From NCBI GenBank assembly GCA_002344005.1, contig DDTD01000096.1, forward strand, positions 1-64,000: a stretch of DNA of 64,000 bases. The letters are read 5' to 3'. The stretch comes from Ignavibacteria bacterium UBA2373. GTDB lineage: Bacteria; Bacteroidota; Ignavibacteria; Kapaibacteriales; UBA961. Below are positions 9,462-18,793 of this stretch, one piece after another. Made by a program: the position numbers and the translations under genes. Below the pieces are notes generated by a model that was given only the letters and a program-made list of their open reading frames with translations, had not been told where the DNA came from and did not search any database. Position 1 is the stretch's first letter; every line of letters begins with the position of its first letter.

Positions 9462-10133
9462 TTAAGGAGTTTGTACTTTTACAAGTTCCGAAGTCACTTT
9501 TTCTAATTCTTTTGCGCCTTTCCAATTGATTCTATCATATAATTCCTCCATTTTGGGCATAAATACACCCGGTGAAAAATATTTATTTTCTATTACTTTT
9601 GTTTTAGCATACGATATCTCAGTTCGCACATGAACTGTTGAAAAATTACCCACAGGAGTTGTAATGGGTACATCAAGAGCATAAATTTTTGACATACCTA
9701 CGCCACCTTCACCTAATTCCCCTATATCCTGCAAGCTTCCTTGTTCGATTGGTCCATTAAATAGTTTTTGAATAGTCTCAGTATTGCTGATAGCTACAAT
9801 AGTATTATTGCTCATTCCAAAATAAACAGTATCAATAAAACCGGCAACAGATGGGGAAAATTGATACCCGGTTAGGAGACATTTTCCAAGAATAGGATGA
9901 TTATATGCACGATGAAGAATCGTAAGAACTATTGTATCGCGATGCAACAGTTGAGTTTTACCCTCAGCATCGGTGAGCGTACGCTCTTGACTCATCCAAT
10001 ATTGCGTACCGACAGGTCCATCAAGCATATAATTCGCTATAGAACGTGAAGCAGTATTCGTATTGGTCGGGGCATCATCGCTGCCGCAACCAAGTAAAAA
10101 GATAATAGCAAATATCAAAAAGATGTGTTTCAT
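9462..10133 (-). CDS. Lipoprotein, member 1 of a tandem family
   Basis: A 223-aa lipoprotein, first of three paralogues. The start at 10133 (MKHIFLIFAII) matches the starts of its two copies, whereas an upstream ATG would add 11 residues before the signal peptide. Lipobox FLLGCGSDD. Shared blocks are ANYMLDGPVGTQYW, TILHRAYNHPILGKC and VGNFSTVHVR. It ends in a VKVQTP tail unlike the RIKKP of the others. Function unknown. Confidence 0.6.
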   Translation of the reverse strand: MKHIFLIFAIIFLLGCGSDDAPTNTNTASRSIANYMLDGPVGTQYWMSQERTLTDAEGKTQLLHRDTIVLTILHRAYNHPILGKCLLTGYQFSPSVAGFIDTVYFGMSNNTIVAISNTETIQKLFNGPIEQGSLQDIGELGEGGVGMSKIYALDVPITTPVGNFSTVHVRTEISYAKTKVIENKYFSPGVFMPKMEELYDRINWKGAKELEKVTSELVKVQTP

Positions 10134-10406
10134 AGTATATTCCCTTATCATATTGAACCCTTCCAAACCAAAGAAGTTGAGTGTTTCTATATTGACAACA
10201 ACTTACACTTACAAAACAACTTCCGAACATGATTTTAACAAAATTACAACAAAACCACTGAGTAACAATATAATCTGAAATTTTTAACGAAACACGTATC
10301 GTCTTCCACTCTCAATATTCTTCCCTCCATCATCGCATCTTCTTTGCTCCGAGATAGAGATGGTATTCCTTTTATTGTTATTCTGCTAAGTTTGACTTTT
10401 ATCAAT

Positions 10407-10886
10407 TTACCGAGAATAATAAGGTTTAAGAATATCCATTATGATATCTACGGACTTTCCTGCACTATAATCATCGATATTCACACATCCTAACACTTCT
10501 CCTTTATTATCAAGAACTATATATTTACACCCGAAATATGATGCTTGATACTCATTCCACGATTGTTTTGCTCCATTTATGTAATAATCATAGTCGGGAT
10601 TATCTTTCTTGAATTTTTCAAATTCCACTTTACGAGAACAATTGACAAAAGACACATATAATAAAGTGCTGTCTATATTACTTTTTTTTGCCTTTGCTTT
10701 AAGGGAATTGAATATGAGCTTGCACTTTACACATTCACCCAATGAATTCAACTCAACTATGGCAAATCGTTTTTTCCCTTTGAATTGCAATAATAAGTCT
10801 TCATTTTTTTCACCGGCTGACACCGTGAGTACAAAGACGGTCATTAGTACTAATGAGGCAATAATTTTGATGTGTCTATTTTTCAT
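10407..10886 (-). CDS. Short secreted thioredoxin-like protein
   Basis: A 159-aa exported protein. Signal peptide about residues 5-24 (..VFVLTVSAGE). The mature part starts FAIVELNSLGECVKCKLIFNSL, a thioredoxin-like strand followed by a Cys-Val-Lys-Cys pair at the head of a helix. Near the C-terminus, YIVLDNKGEVLG resembles the beta-strand pair of TlpA-like folds. It probably acts in disulfide or redox chemistry in the periplasm. It directly follows the propeller gene (9 bp), as if one transcript, and relates to the larger CxxC proteins in this cluster. Confidence 0.5.
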   Translation of the reverse strand: MKNRHIKIIASLVLMTVFVLTVSAGEKNEDLLLQFKGKKRFAIVELNSLGECVKCKLIFNSLKAKAKKSNIDSTLLYVSFVNCSRKVEFEKFKKDNPDYDYYINGAKQSWNEYQASYFGCKYIVLDNKGEVLGCVNIDDYSAGKSVDIIMDILKPYYSR

Positions 10887-10894
10887 GATTATGC

Positions 10895-12220
10895 TTATTG
10901 TAGTGGATAAAAGCTCATAACCCACCCTTCTTCATCGGTGGCGACAGTACTTATTGCAGAATGAGAATGTGGGTCATACCCCACTAGAGTTTCTCGTTTT
11001 TGAGGATTATTCTCAAGGCGATATGAGGAAATCAATTGACCAAGTGAATTATATTCCTGTGCAACATATTGGTATGTGTCACGATTGATAACTTCAAACA
11101 TAAGGACAATAATATTGCCACTGTTTTTTGAAGGTAATACATTTGTCATAGTAATATAGCCACCTTTTTCAGAGATAATGCTATTTCTATTTTTAGGAGG
11201 TATGAGCGCTTTTTGGACTTCTGCCACTCTGCGAACATTGACAAGGGGGAAACTACGAATGGCATTATTATCAGTAAACACAAAAATACTGTCAATATAA
11301 GGATGAACTACATACTCATTCTCTCCGGCAACACACAGATAACTTTCTCCATTTTCGCTATAATACTTGCTTTTATAATCATGCAGCTTCGTTTTTTTTG
11401 TTTCGACTAATTCACCCGATTGATCTATCTTGCAAAACACGGGGATTTCATTAATTATATTTACATCTTCATAGAGCTTGTATGTTACAAGTTGATAATT
11501 ATACCAGTATTCATTCTTCTTTCTATCAGAAAAGCAAAATGTCCATAATGGCTGATTTACCACTATCGTGAATAGTGTATCAAATTTAGTTGGTAAAATC
11601 CATGTTACTGTCTTTCTTTGATTATATATATTGTAGCGCAGTATTCCATTGAAATTTTTTGTTATGAGATTATTAATATTATCCAAACGTTTTTTGTCTG
11701 CTACGGCAATGGAAATCATTACACCAATATGAAGTATGGAATCATTTTCAAACAGGATATTTGTATATTTCTGTTTAAATGATTTTGCGCGATCTTCTTT
11801 TGAAACAGGTAGTATGGTATCATTACCGAAAATAACATTTTTTTTGCCCAAGATAAATGGTTTAACAAAAGATGGGCGTTTTTCTCTAAATTTCTCAATA
11901 TACTCTTTAGGCAAATTGTATGGCAGTTGATTAGAAAAATAATGCAGATATGAGTTATACCTATCTAAATTTTTATTATAATGTACTTCAAAAGAGTCTA
12001 ATAAATCATCATCATATCGAAATTTTGCAATACTTTTCCCATAAGCATTAAAAACTATACAATGATGTTCATCATGCGTTAATGCAATAAATTTTCTTGA
12101 GGGCGATGCTACACATTTCCTTACTGAACTAATCAAATCTGAGGAATCTTCTTGCAAAGTGATGCGATTCGTCTGTGCAAAAGCGATAGATGATACGAAG
12201 AAAAATAGTATGATATACAT
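10895..12220 (-). CDS. Secreted beta-propeller-like protein of the CxxC cluster
   Basis: A 441-aa exported protein with a clean signal peptide (MYIILFFFVSSIAFAQ). Repeating beta-rich segments and the C-terminal block SYRLENNPQKRETLVGYDPHSHSAIST..DEEGW resemble six-bladed propeller proteins common in Bacteroidota. Unlike the 527- and 506-aa relatives in this cluster it lacks the N-terminal thioredoxin-like domain. That part may have been split off into the short thioredoxin-like gene just downstream. Confidence 0.45.
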   Translation of the reverse strand: MYIILFFFVSSIAFAQTNRITLQEDSSDLISSVRKCVASPSRKFIALTHDEHHCIVFNAYGKSIAKFRYDDDLLDSFEVHYNKNLDRYNSYLHYFSNQLPYNLPKEYIEKFREKRPSFVKPFILGKKNVIFGNDTILPVSKEDRAKSFKQKYTNILFENDSILHIGVMISIAVADKKRLDNINNLITKNFNGILRYNIYNQRKTVTWILPTKFDTLFTIVVNQPLWTFCFSDRKKNEYWYNYQLVTYKLYEDVNIINEIPVFCKIDQSGELVETKKTKLHDYKSKYYSENGESYLCVAGENEYVVHPYIDSIFVFTDNNAIRSFPLVNVRRVAEVQKALIPPKNRNSIISEKGGYITMTNVLPSKNSGNIIVLMFEVINRDTYQYVAQEYNSLGQLISSYRLENNPQKRETLVGYDPHSHSAISTVATDEEGWVMSFYPLQ

Positions 12221-12297
12221 AATTATACATATAGGTTTATAGTTTGAGGAGTTAGGGATTGTAAATCTAACTCCTCAATCAGAAAATTAGTTATAAT

Positions 12298-12405
12298 TTA
12301 TTCAGCCGGAGCAAAATCACCATTACTTGAAGGTTCGGGAGGAAGATTTCCACCAGATACTTGATCATTAAACCAAACAAATCCACCTAAGTCCTGATAG
12401 CACAT
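12298..12405 (-). CDS. Small 35-aa ORF, possible peptide or gene remnant
   Basis: A 35-codon ORF starts MCYQDLGGFVWFN and ends with an acidic, Pro/Gly-rich tail (..PPEPSSNGDFAPAE). The same frame stays open upstream for another 30 codons beyond a single stop (..GYVLPVREASFDRSTY), so it may be the broken end of a longer small protein. It sits between the 50-bp repeat and the propeller gene, where Bacteroidota often carry small secreted partner peptides. That role is speculative. Confidence 0.3.
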   Translation of the reverse strand: MCYQDLGGFVWFNDQVSGGNLPPEPSSNGDFAPAE

Positions 12406-12463
12406 ACCACCTCTTTAATAGGTACTTCTATCAAATGACGCTTCCCGAACAGGTAATACATAT

Positions 12464-12513
12464 CCTTGTTTAACAGATGCAATATACGAAGTTCTGTGTA
12501 AAATACGACTAAT
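12464..12513 (-). repeat. 50-bp repeat, copy 1
   Basis: This block matches 17003-17052 at 48 of 50 positions and lies in the same orientation relative to the genes. It sits 24 bp past the end of the outer-membrane barrel gene. It makes up part of the 317-bp gap 12221-12536, which otherwise holds only the 35-aa ORF. Confidence 0.75.
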
Positions 12514-12536
12514 TTTACTCTAATGAAATCAATGTA

Positions 12537-13475
12537 CTACCAGTCTTGTACTATACCAATACTCATTGAAAAACGTTGCTGAACTCTTTCTGTTTGAAGC
12601 GGGTTATATATCGCCGAATATTGAAGTATTATTCCGAACATTTTCCAAACCTTACTACGGAGTTCATGCTCAATCATCACATTCCAATGAACTGGTATTG
12701 TCATTGAACGACGAATGGACGAACGAGATAGAAAGGTAATAGTGCTATCTAAGTATAATTGGCTATCGAAAAGAAAGTCAAAACCAGCTGTTTGTTTAAA
12801 ACCTTCTTTGATAAATCGTGTTGAAGGATTGTCTGTTTGTTCACGATGCGCATCTGCGCGGATTTGTTGTAAATTTATGCCGCCACGTAATGTAATGAAT
12901 GATTGAGAAAATCGAATATCTTGAGCTAACCCTATTGTTTGTTGTGATACTACAGGATCCCATAGTTTCATAGTTCTTAATCGTTGTGTTTGTGTTAACC
13001 GATATGACTCCGTCGGTTGAGTACGTAATGTAGCAGATATAAAAGGATCAACTTTCCATCCAAGTAAAAAAGTTATTGCTGACTCGCCTAAAAAGTCATT
13101 ATCTGTTGATTTAATATATCCTTCAGGAAACAATTCTGAGCGTTCCTGTTGCGCCCCAATATTGATACGTATGTGAGAAGTAAACTTTATTGTTTTGGGT
13201 AACTCATATAATAATCGAAGTGTAGTCCCAATTTTAAAATCAAAAGAATTCTTTTCTCCTTCTTTAAGATCATATACTGAAGATTGAGCAAACGTCAGGT
13301 TCGTATTTAGATTTTGAATAATGGACTTGTCCTCAGTTTGAGACAAAGAAATATCTGCTTTCAGAAATACAAACAGTAGTATAAGCAACCTTAATTCCAC
13401 AATTTTATATGGATTTATTGTATTAACTTGAAATGGGAAGAGTATTTTTATAAAGAAACACGTACTAATTGCCAA
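12537..13475 (-). CDS. Outer-membrane beta-barrel protein (DUF3078-like)
   Basis: Up to 312 aa, with alternating beta strands and a C-terminal strand ending in an aromatic residue (IGIVQDW), typical of outer-membrane barrels. SFDFKIGTTLRLLYELPK and FLLGWKVDPFISATLRT resemble the DUF3078 barrel family. The ATG at 13475 overlaps the upstream gene by 28 bp. A GTG at 13400 (VELRLLILLFVFL) gives a better signal peptide and is probably the real start. It belongs to the same minus-strand cluster as the CxxC-propeller proteins. Confidence 0.5.
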   Translation of the reverse strand: MAISTCFFIKILFPFQVNTINPYKIVELRLLILLFVFLKADISLSQTEDKSIIQNLNTNLTFAQSSVYDLKEGEKNSFDFKIGTTLRLLYELPKTIKFTSHIRINIGAQQERSELFPEGYIKSTDNDFLGESAITFLLGWKVDPFISATLRTQPTESYRLTQTQRLRTMKLWDPVVSQQTIGLAQDIRFSQSFITLRGGINLQQIRADAHREQTDNPSTRFIKEGFKQTAGFDFLFDSQLYLDSTITFLSRSSIRRSMTIPVHWNVMIEHELRSKVWKMFGIILQYSAIYNPLQTERVQQRFSMSIGIVQDW

Positions 13476-15031
13476 CGCTTTGTTGGATGCTTAGCAAGTA
13501 ATGTAAGTGATTTTTCATGATTATGAATCAACTTTAACTGAGTGTATTTCGATAGCCGAGAAGTAGTAATTTTGTATTCATAGACTTCGTCTTTTGATAA
13601 TGAATATTTTTGCAACCATAGTTCACCATTCTCAAGTAGTAAAATCGCATGAAAAATATTATTGTGTATATAGCCATCAAATGAGGTTATCTTATCTTCA
13701 TGTTTTTTCCATATACCATAAGGAGGTATGGCTTTATAATCATAATCTCCAGATTGCAATGGATTGGCGTGAAAAAACCAGCGCAATCTTCGGTTTACGC
13801 ATATAAATCCTTGATTTTCATCAGGGTATAGGTTGATATCCTCTTCGTTTATATCATCGTTAAATAAAACTTTTGAATTTGTAGATACTTTCAAACTTGA
13901 ATCACTAATATTATATGTCGCAAATATTGGTTTGTTGTCAATGGTGATATTTGCTTTGTCAGATTCTGTGTTTGCGAATACTCGAGTAATGAATTTTCCA
14001 TTTGATAAAACTTTTATTGGGGGAAATATTTTATAAGATTCATTTCTTAGAAGTGTGACTGTCTGAGGAATTCTATTTTCTGAAAAAGAGACTAGTCCGT
14101 AATCAACAAGAAACATTATTCGTTTTCTATTTTCTTTAAATACCCTATTGTATCCGGTATGAAGACGACAGAACATACTTAGTTTCTCATTAAGAGTATG
14201 GATGCTATTAATAATTGTAAGTGGTGACGTTTCTTGAAACATCTTAAAATAATTTGTTGTATCTACGCTACCATCAGGCCATGTGTGGCGATTGAGTTGA
14301 TCACTATCAAACCAGTATTCAAGAGTATTTTCTAGTTTGTAATATCGAGAAATAACTCCTTGATTCAGGTCAATTTTAAATACAGAGTTTTGGATACCAT
14401 CAAGAATAAAGGCAGTATTGTCGCTCTCATTTGTTTTACTTATTGAAGTCATTTGTATCAAAGGATGTATCTCTTCGATGTTTTTTACTGAAGCGACTTT
14501 TGGAAGTACAGTTTTCTCAAGTGAAGGAGATTTTTGAAGTATTTTTACTTTTTTGAGATAATATTTTAGCGTATCAATCGGTGGTAAATTATGAGTAATA
14601 TCTTGTTGTTCAAAAAGTATAGTTCCATCAGGTGAAACTAAATAAAACGTTGGATACACTGTCAATGAAAACCCTCTGTCAATGTCACGTTCTATAGCGC
14701 GAACTATTTCTGTTGCTTTTGGGAATATGTCGTGATATGCTATGAGTTCTTTTTTATCAGCATTGGTAATAACTGAAATTCGATTCACCTGAGGCATTTC
14801 TTTAATGAGAGCGGACATTAGTGTGTTAAAACCACCTAAACTACAAAAAGAACAAGAGGTAACTCTTGTAATAAAAATCGCGGAGACCTGATTCTTATTG
14901 ATTTTAGTACTAAACTTCGACCACTCATTAAGTAATTTTTTCACTGTCTTAGTGTCTGATGCTATTGCATGCGAAACAAAAATAGTTGTTACAGCTACCG
15001 CGAGTATTATAGTTTTTATGAGTATTAACAT
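13448..15031 (-). CDS. Secreted thioredoxin-like / beta-propeller protein
   Basis: A 527-aa exported protein. After a signal peptide (about 1-24) comes a thioredoxin-like domain (about 30-165) with the redox pair in ITRVTSCSFCSLGG and a cis-Pro-like TVYPTFYLVSPDGTILF. The remainder (about 190-527) is a beta-rich, propeller-like tail. The 506-aa neighbour at 17-18.6 kb has the same layout. This resembles TlpA-type redox domains fused to propellers in Bacteroidota. A partner substrate may be the Cys-containing 145-aa protein encoded just upstream. Confidence 0.5.
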   Translation of the reverse strand: MLILIKTIILAVAVTTIFVSHAIASDTKTVKKLLNEWSKFSTKINKNQVSAIFITRVTSCSFCSLGGFNTLMSALIKEMPQVNRISVITNADKKELIAYHDIFPKATEIVRAIERDIDRGFSLTVYPTFYLVSPDGTILFEQQDITHNLPPIDTLKYYLKKVKILQKSPSLEKTVLPKVASVKNIEEIHPLIQMTSISKTNESDNTAFILDGIQNSVFKIDLNQGVISRYYKLENTLEYWFDSDQLNRHTWPDGSVDTTNYFKMFQETSPLTIINSIHTLNEKLSMFCRLHTGYNRVFKENRKRIMFLVDYGLVSFSENRIPQTVTLLRNESYKIFPPIKVLSNGKFITRVFANTESDKANITIDNKPIFATYNISDSSLKVSTNSKVLFNDDINEEDINLYPDENQGFICVNRRLRWFFHANPLQSGDYDYKAIPPYGIWKKHEDKITSFDGYIHNNIFHAILLLENGELWLQKYSLSKDEVYEYKITTSRLSKYTQLKLIHNHEKSLTLLAKHPTKRWQLVRVSL

Positions 15032-15063
15032 TTGAAAGATGTATTTTAGTATGAAGGTAAAGA

Positions 15064-15093
15064 AAGCTCCAAGTGTAATTACACTTGGAGCTT
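15064..15093 (-). terminator. Perfect 15-bp-arm palindrome, terminator of the 145-aa gene
   Basis: A perfect inverted repeat with arms starting AAGCTCCAAGTGTAA lies 6 bp past the stop of the small secreted protein. On the minus strand it is followed by a T-rich stretch, as in an intrinsic terminator. Confidence 0.7.
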
Positions 15094-15099
15094 ATTTAT

Positions 15100-15537
15100 T
15101 CACTGACAAACAGAAGATTTCCAGGTATTGTAATCTGTAAATTCTTGTGTGTTTTGATTAACTTCTACGTTTGCATGTGAACCGGAAAATGATGTAACAT
15201 TGGCAGGATAATAGCCCAGTCCCACATTGGGGTTGCTCGCATCAGTATGTAAGAAAATATGAGTTGAAGTTACAGGGTTTTGACCAATTTGAAATGATCC
15301 TACCTGTTTTCGTTTTGCCGGTCCATTAGGCTCAGTTAACTCAATATTATCACCACAGCCAATTGTGTAGCAGGTAGCAGCGGGACCGGGGCAGCTGATT
15401 TCCCATTTTGTTTCCGTTGTGAGCTTTACTTTCTTGTAAACAACTTTTTTTGAAGATTTTTTTGCAAATACTGAAGTATTCGAAAAAAGAATAATAGCGC
15501 ATAGCATAAAGATTACACTATTGATAGAAGGTTTCAT
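15100..15537 (-). CDS. Small secreted cysteine-containing protein
   Basis: A 145-aa protein with a signal peptide (about 1-25, ending VFAKKSSKK). The mature protein starts very basic, then has three clustered cysteines (ISCPGPAATCYTIGCG) and a fourth at the C-terminal SSVCQ, suggesting two disulfides. It has its own strong terminator and lies between the CxxC-propeller gene and the AraC/ECF regulators. It is a plausible client of those redox proteins. No known family recognised. Confidence 0.5.
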   Translation of the reverse strand: MKPSINSVIFMLCAIILFSNTSVFAKKSSKKVVYKKVKLTTETKWEISCPGPAATCYTIGCGDNIELTEPNGPAKRKQVGSFQIGQNPVTSTHIFLHTDASNPNVGLGYYPANVTSFSGSHANVEVNQNTQEFTDYNTWKSSVCQ

Positions 15538-15815
15538 TGTTTTTTCCTTAGTTTTTAATTAGAAATTTTATTTACGTTTGTCTGCTATATGAATCAAAAA
15601 TTAAATATTGAAACATATAGCTATATGTACAAATACCTGATTCTGTAACCAATTCGTTTGAACCCGACTTCATAATACAACAAACAGTGTGGGTTCATGA
15701 CGACTGATTATGATATTATTTAGCCAACGAATTATGTACATTGCAAAATTACATGAACTTAGGTACATACGCAAGACCCAAAATCAGAGGTCATTTTTAG
15801 AAGACATTTTCAACA

Positions 15816-16226
15816 CTACATGTAGTGTAAACGGTCATAGGTATCTATCGTAGTCCAAAGATTATTCATCCATTCGTTCATGTAATGTTCTGGATTAGGA
15901 GAAGATAATAGTAGCTTTTTCGCTTTGCATACAGAAATTCTGATACGTCTACTGAATGCTCTTTTTAGAGTCTTGCCGCATCCGAAGCCACATGAATGAG
16001 CAAGCAATTCTACATTACTAGTTGTAATGCATAAGTGCAAAACACTTTTTAGACGTACCGTTTCAATTACTTTTGCTGGTGCCATTCCATACTTTTTGTA
16101 CATAAGTTCTCTAAGATATGAATCGGATATATCTGACATTCTGAGTAATGCATTAACGTCAAACTGCTGACTATGGGCATTCTTTTGCATGATTTCTAAG
16201 AGATCGGGTATTTTTGTACGCGTCAT
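15816..16226 (-). CDS. AraC-type helix-turn-helix regulator
   Basis: A 136-aa protein consisting almost entirely of an AraC-type DNA-binding domain. The first HTH is VNALLRMSDISDSYLRELMYKKYGMAPAKV and the second, weaker one is LLAHSCGFGCGKTLKRAFSRRI. There is no sensor domain. An 80-bp repeat containing a promoter-like motif lies 85 bp upstream and recurs in front of the lipoprotein gene at 20310, so both may share a control signal. It probably regulates the 10-20 kb cluster. Confidence 0.65.
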   Translation of the reverse strand: MTRTKIPDLLEIMQKNAHSQQFDVNALLRMSDISDSYLRELMYKKYGMAPAKVIETVRLKSVLHLCITTSNVELLAHSCGFGCGKTLKRAFSRRIRISVCKAKKLLLSSPNPEHYMNEWMNNLWTTIDTYDRLHYM

Positions 16227-16310
16227 AAATCACCATGAATATTAGGCTAATCATTTAACAGTTCCGTGGATTGTTGTATCCGAAGATTAAAAGCAAGTAC
16301 GTAATAAACA

Positions 16311-16390
16311 TATCACACGGTTTCTACTATGTAAAGCGTAAAAAATGGACAAAAAGGGACATTAATAAAACATTGATTTTTACTCACTGT
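16311..16390 (-). repeat. 80-bp promoter-containing repeat, copy A
   Basis: Matches 20416-20495 at 71 of 80 positions. Read on the minus strand it ends with TTTA-N19-TATGTTTA, close to the Bacteroidota TTTG/TAnnTTTG promoter pattern. It points at the AraC-type gene. Confidence 0.7.
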
Positions 16391-16442
16391 TATTTGTTCC
16401 ACAATGAAAATTCCTCTATCATATTGAAAAATTGAAGTTTAT

Positions 16443-16946
16443 CTATTTTTGGCATATTTTTTTATGGGGGGGGATGTCCAACAATCTACGCAACCGTATC
16501 AGTATTCTTTGTACTTGCTTTTTGATACTTGCCTCGCTCTTGCCTTCCAGCAAACTCAGTTCTTCATAGCTATAACCCTCAATATAATATCTGTACAATA
16601 AAGAAGCTTGTTGAAAAGGCAGCAAGTTCAATGCTTCTTCGATATGTGGGAGCAAATCATGAGATGCAATATGCTGACCTGCATTGTACTCTTCTTCCAT
16701 TGGGTCATAATGCTCTAAAACCGGAGAAGACTGTCGGCGACGGAGAAAATCTATGGCACGATGTTTTGCGGAAGTCATTATCCATGCTTCACCAAAGTTA
16801 TTCTTACTATCCGAACGCCCCATACAATGGTGCCATTCGATAAATAACTCAATAATGATTGTCTCCAAATCCTCATTGGATAATTGAGGATGTCTATGTC
16901 GAAGACTCTCGGCGATTTTTTTACGTAGTGTATATGGTGTCATCAT
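16443..16946 (-). CDS. ECF-type RNA polymerase sigma factor
   Basis: A 167-aa sigma-70 family protein. Region 2 ends in the AIDFLRRRQS block that contacts the -10 element. Region 4 is the HTH PFQQASLLYRYYIEGYSYEELSLLEGKSEASIKKQVQRILIRLRR. Length and layout fit an ECF sigma factor. I chose the ATG at 16946 because the 25 residues upstream do not match the family. No anti-sigma factor is adjacent. A copy of the 50-bp repeat lies 57 bp upstream and may be part of its promoter. Confidence 0.75.
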   Translation of the reverse strand: MMTPYTLRKKIAESLRHRHPQLSNEDLETIIIELFIEWHHCMGRSDSKNNFGEAWIMTSAKHRAIDFLRRRQSSPVLEHYDPMEEEYNAGQHIASHDLLPHIEEALNLLPFQQASLLYRYYIEGYSYEELSLLEGKSEASIKKQVQRILIRLRRLLDIPPHKKICQK

Positions 16947-17002
16947 CGTATATATGGTACTGATGAATTTGCGGGCATATATTACGGCAGGCAATATATA
17001 TC

Positions 17003-17052
17003 CCTTGTGTAACAGATGCAATATACGAAGTTTTGTGTAAAATACGACTAAT
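17003..17052 (-). repeat. 50-bp repeat, copy 2
   Basis: Differs from 12464-12513 at only two positions. It overlaps the stop codon of the 506-aa CxxC-propeller gene and lies directly upstream of the sigma factor gene. Confidence 0.75.
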
Positions 17053-18568
17053 CTTTATTTTGATTAGTTTGGTACGAAGTTATATAAAGGTCTTCATTCT
17101 CTGATTCTATACAATAAATAATACCTTTGTGGTACCGAAAAGGCTTGGCATCATTCGGTAAAGCTATATCATTCAGAGTACTTGCAGGGAAATGTACAAA
17201 ATAACGTACATACCGATTATTGGACGAATTTATTGCGTTTTTTTGATAGACAACAGCTAATTTTCCGGTTGATTGATCAACTAATATTCCATCGGATTCC
17301 GCGATTTTCGTCACACTATCTTGAAGATTCATAAAAGACTGCACAGGAGAATCAACGTTTAACTGTGAGAAATAATCTTTCCATTTATAATTCCAATACT
17401 TTGGACTAAATGAGCACTTTATACTATAGAGCAATTCACCACGAGTATTATATATTCTTACTTTCTCAGAAAAATTTTCTAGTTCAATAATATTACCCGC
17501 AGTATCGGTAGCTGTTGCTTGATGATAAAATCTTGAAATCGGATATTGTATAACTATTTCGTCCAATGTTCCATACTTCTTTGCAATGCCATTTTCGATA
17601 ACTCGAAAGGAAGGTGTCACATTCCAGGTTTGTGGGAAACCCTTTTCTTTATATCGCAGAGCAGATACATATATGCTATCATTAATCACGGTAATGGGAA
17701 AGAATGGATATGTATAATCATCTTGGTGCAGAACAGTTATCTCACTAAATTTTTTTGTTTCGGTGTTAAAGCTCATAAGTGTGGAGTGTCCACTCATATT
17801 AAGTATGCTAAACGGTATATTTTTACCATGAATATTACCATTACCCATTACGGGTACATTCGTACCGGAAAAAAGTGAAGAATAATCATCATCCATTGAA
17901 AAAGACTGTTCGACCTTTCCATTCATTTGTATAACATATAAATTATGTGAATTAAATTTCCAAAGATAGAGTTTATCGTCTTTTATTGAATATGTACATG
18001 TCACAATATGATCTTTTTTCAAAGGATAATTGTTAGAAGAGACAACAATTTTCTGTTTTATACTCGGTTGTATTGAAGACTTTAATGATGGAATTGTTGA
18101 TTTTTGTAATACTACATTAATTTTTTCACTATCAAAGCTTGTTTTACCCGGAATACCTATATACTGAATAATACCATCTCGATTAGTCATCATCATCACC
18201 GGAAATTGTTTGATGCCATATAATTTTTGGTATGCACCTACAATATCATGCACTGCCATCTCTTTATCAATATTGTAAAGCTTGACTATGTTTTCATAAC
18301 TTTGTTTAGATGATGCTCGTATAAAAAACACAACATTATATTTTGTATTCTTCTTTATGAGAGCGAGCACATTTTTTACAGATTGGACACATGTAAAGCA
18401 AGATATTTCATCAATAAAAAAGTATGAATGAACATCATGTTGCCTGTATCCATACACAACAATAGTATCATTTTCCTTTAGATTTGTGTAATACTGATCG
18501 GTTTCATGCGAAGAAAGGATTTGCACGATGATCAAAGCAAAAACACCAATAACAATGATATACTTCAT
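17048..18568 (-). CDS. Secreted thioredoxin-like / beta-propeller protein
   Basis: A 506-aa relative of the 527-aa protein in the same cluster. Hydrophobic N-terminus (MKYIIVIGVFALIIVQIL), then a thioredoxin-like domain with the redox pair in FIDEISCFTCVQSVKNVL and the cis-Pro-like FPVMMMTNRDGIIQY, then a beta-rich propeller-like tail with repeated YxxR and W motifs. It is probably periplasmic or anchored by its signal segment. The start at 18568 is used because the 8 preceding residues are not part of the signal peptide. Confidence 0.5.
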   Translation of the reverse strand: MKYIIVIGVFALIIVQILSSHETDQYYTNLKENDTIVVYGYRQHDVHSYFFIDEISCFTCVQSVKNVLALIKKNTKYNVVFFIRASSKQSYENIVKLYNIDKEMAVHDIVGAYQKLYGIKQFPVMMMTNRDGIIQYIGIPGKTSFDSEKINVVLQKSTIPSLKSSIQPSIKQKIVVSSNNYPLKKDHIVTCTYSIKDDKLYLWKFNSHNLYVIQMNGKVEQSFSMDDDYSSLFSGTNVPVMGNGNIHGKNIPFSILNMSGHSTLMSFNTETKKFSEITVLHQDDYTYPFFPITVINDSIYVSALRYKEKGFPQTWNVTPSFRVIENGIAKKYGTLDEIVIQYPISRFYHQATATDTAGNIIELENFSEKVRIYNTRGELLYSIKCSFSPKYWNYKWKDYFSQLNVDSPVQSFMNLQDSVTKIAESDGILVDQSTGKLAVVYQKNAINSSNNRYVRYFVHFPASTLNDIALPNDAKPFRYHKGIIYCIESENEDLYITSYQTNQNKD

Positions 18569-18793
18569 AATGTTTTCTACAATATTGTACAAATATATTC
18601 AATAACAGCTTATTGCAAACATTAATGCTCAACACTTTGGAAAGCACAGTTCTTTACTATGCTCCTCAATAGATTGAATATTTGTGTCTTGAAATAGATT
18701 CCACAATATATTGCTTGATACAACTTCAACATTTCTAACAATATGGTTCTGTTCTATATTTCAACGTTTATCCTTTATCGAAGAATAGTACCA

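Noticed and set aside
8053..10133. Three tandem lipoproteins considered as immunity genes for a toxin
   Set aside because: No toxin or secretion-effector gene is adjacent and the family features are not those of known immunity proteins. A simple tandem expansion is enough.
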